7,711 nucleotides of DNA from Alphaproteobacteria bacterium. Its GTDB lineage: Bacteria > Pseudomonadota > Alphaproteobacteria > RF32 > CAG-239. The notes beneath the pieces are model-generated. The model made no database searches and was not told the origin of the DNA. It saw only the letters and a list, made by a program, of their open reading frames with translations. A program made the translations under genes and the position numbers. This document shows, one piece after another, positions 6,615 through 7,711 of this stretch; position 1 is the first letter of the stretch, and every line of letters begins with the position of its first letter. The stretch lies in NCBI GenBank assembly GCA_017452115.1, contig JAFTNB010000215.1, positions 1 to 7,711 of the forward strand, read 5' to 3'.

Positions 6615-7711
6615 ATGGAACAGATAAAAAAAATACGAGCATTAGGCCTAATGAGCGGAACTTCACTGGATGGAGTGGATGTCGCTACAATCACAACTGA
6701 CGGTATTGATGTTTATGATTTCGGCAAAGCTTATACTATTCCGTATAACGATAGACTACGTGAATCAATTAGAGAAATATTAGGACTTAAGCCGGATAAT
6801 GAAGAAAATACACAAAGAATCGGAAAAGTTGAGGAAGAACTTACTAAATTTCATGCCGAGGCAGTTAATGAATATATGGCAAATTATGGCAATAATATTG
6901 AAATTATAGGATTTCATGGGCATACGATTCACCACGAACCGCACAATCATTACACACATCAAATAGGCAACGGACAATTACTTGCTAATTTATGCAACAA
7001 AAATGTAATCGCTAACTTTCGAAAAGCAGATATATTATCCGGAGGACAAGGGGCTCCTTTGGTTCCTATATATCATTGCGCATTAAGTAATTCATTTAAC
7101 AAGCCCTTAGCTATACTTAACATTGGCGGAGTTGCAAATATAACATGGATCGGAAGAAATGGTGAATTGCTGGCTTTTGATACCGGTCCGGGGAATGCAC
7201 CGATTAACGACTGGATATTAAAACACAGCGGTGAACATATGGATTATAACGGGAAACTTGCAGCTCTGGGAACAATTGACGGTAAAGTTTTAGCGTCTTT
7301 AATGCGTCATAAGTATTTTGCCGTTTACCCACCAAAATCTATTGATAGAAATATTTTCAATGAAAAGCTTGAACATTTAGAAGGCTTAAGTCTTGAAGAC
7401 GGCGCAGCAACTGCTACTGCTTTTACCGCCGAAGCTGTTGCGTACTCTTGTGCAATGTACCTGCCCGAACAACCGGAAACGTTAATTGTATGCGGCGGCG
7501 GAGCAAACAATCCAACAATGTTGCGTTTTTTACGACAACGAATGGAACAAGTAAACGTAATAACAGCAAAAGAAGCTGAATGGGACAGCAATGCTCTGGA
7601 AGCTCAAGCATTTGCCTTTTTAGCGGTACGACGATTATACGGACTTCCAGCAACGTATCCAACAACTACAGGAGCTCCTGAGCCAATCATTTGTGGAGAG
7701 TTTTTTAGCCC
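6615..7711 (+). CDS. anmK: Anhydro-N-acetylmuramic acid kinase (3' end cut by window edge)
   Basis: Cytoplasmic kinase of cell-wall recycling: it opens the 1,6-anhydro ring of anhydro-MurNAc and phosphorylates it to MurNAc-6-phosphate using ATP. 365 complete codons are present. E. coli AnmK is about 369 aa, so only the last few residues are missing. Signatures: GLMSGTSLDGVD at 11-22 (nucleotide-binding loop), GFHGHT at 99-104, SGGQGAPLVP at 142-151, LNIGGVANIT at 168-177, FDTGPGN at 188-194 (Asp189 corresponds to the family's catalytic Asp), CGGGANN at 293-299, and a C-terminal NALEAQAFAFLA. The ATG at 6615 has only a weak purine-rich AAAGAAAAAG upstream, but the protein starts where the family does. 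A His-rich stretch (101-116) follows the HG motif, with His103 where Gln is frequent. Arginine codons are mixed (5 AGA, 9 CGN). Confidence 0.96.
   Translation, partial: MEQIKKIRALGLMSGTSLDGVDVATITTDGIDVYDFGKAYTIPYNDRLRESIREILGLKPDNEENTQRIGKVEEELTKFHAEAVNEYMANYGNNIEIIGFHGHTIHHEPHNHYTHQIGNGQLLANLCNKNVIANFRKADILSGGQGAPLVPIYHCALSNSFNKPLAILNIGGVANITWIGRNGELLAFDTGPGNAPINDWILKHSGEHMDYNGKLAALGTIDGKVLASLMRHKYFAVYPPKSIDRNIFNEKLEHLEGLSLEDGAATATAFTAEAVAYSCAMYLPEQPETLIVCGGGANNPTMLRFLRQRMEQVNVITAKEAEWDSNALEAQAFAFLAVRRLYGLPATYPTTTGAPEPIICGEFFS

Noticed and set aside
6524..6694. 57-codon N-terminal extension of tyrS
   Set aside because: It would overlap the anmK start region on the other strand and exceed the family's N-terminus. 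AAGGA sits 7 nt before the ATG at 6523.

Overview
This AT-rich window most likely comes from an alphaproteobacterium. The tyrosyl-tRNA synthetase has alphaproteobacterial-looking sequence, and tyrS diverging from anmK is, from memory, a common alphaproteobacterial arrangement. The low G+C suggests a host-associated or gut lineage, but that is only a guess.

Region 1 (1-3256, minus strand) is a Bat-type ('aerotolerance') operon. Read 5' to 3' on the minus strand it encodes a DUF4381 membrane protein, BatA (VWA domain with intact MIDAS), a BatB-like VWA protein fused to TPRs with a long Gln-rich linker, and the first 36 codons of BatD, which runs off the left edge. Every junction overlaps by 4 or 8 nt, so the genes are probably translationally coupled. 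All these proteins are membrane-anchored or exported and should form an envelope complex. The MoxR ATPase and DUF58 protein that usually precede this set are not next to it.

Region 2 (3257-5266) holds a strong hairpin terminator (3356-3387) and two genes I do not recognise: a 198-aa, probably helical protein on the minus strand (3405-4001) and a divergent 349-aa protein on the plus strand (4179-5228). The 349-aa gene uses mostly AGA/AGG for arginine (16 of 21). By contrast its neighbours use mostly CGN (tyrS 17 of 18, the 198-aa gene all 12), so it looks recently acquired. Its N-terminus faintly resembles ADP-ribosyltransferase-like folds.

Region 3 (5267-7711) holds housekeeping genes. tyrS (minus strand, complete, 418 aa) and anmK (plus strand, 365 complete codons, missing only its last few residues at the right edge) diverge from a 91-bp shared promoter region. 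No tRNA, rRNA, CRISPR array, insertion sequence or attachment site was seen. The longest stretch without a gene is 177 bp (4002-4178).
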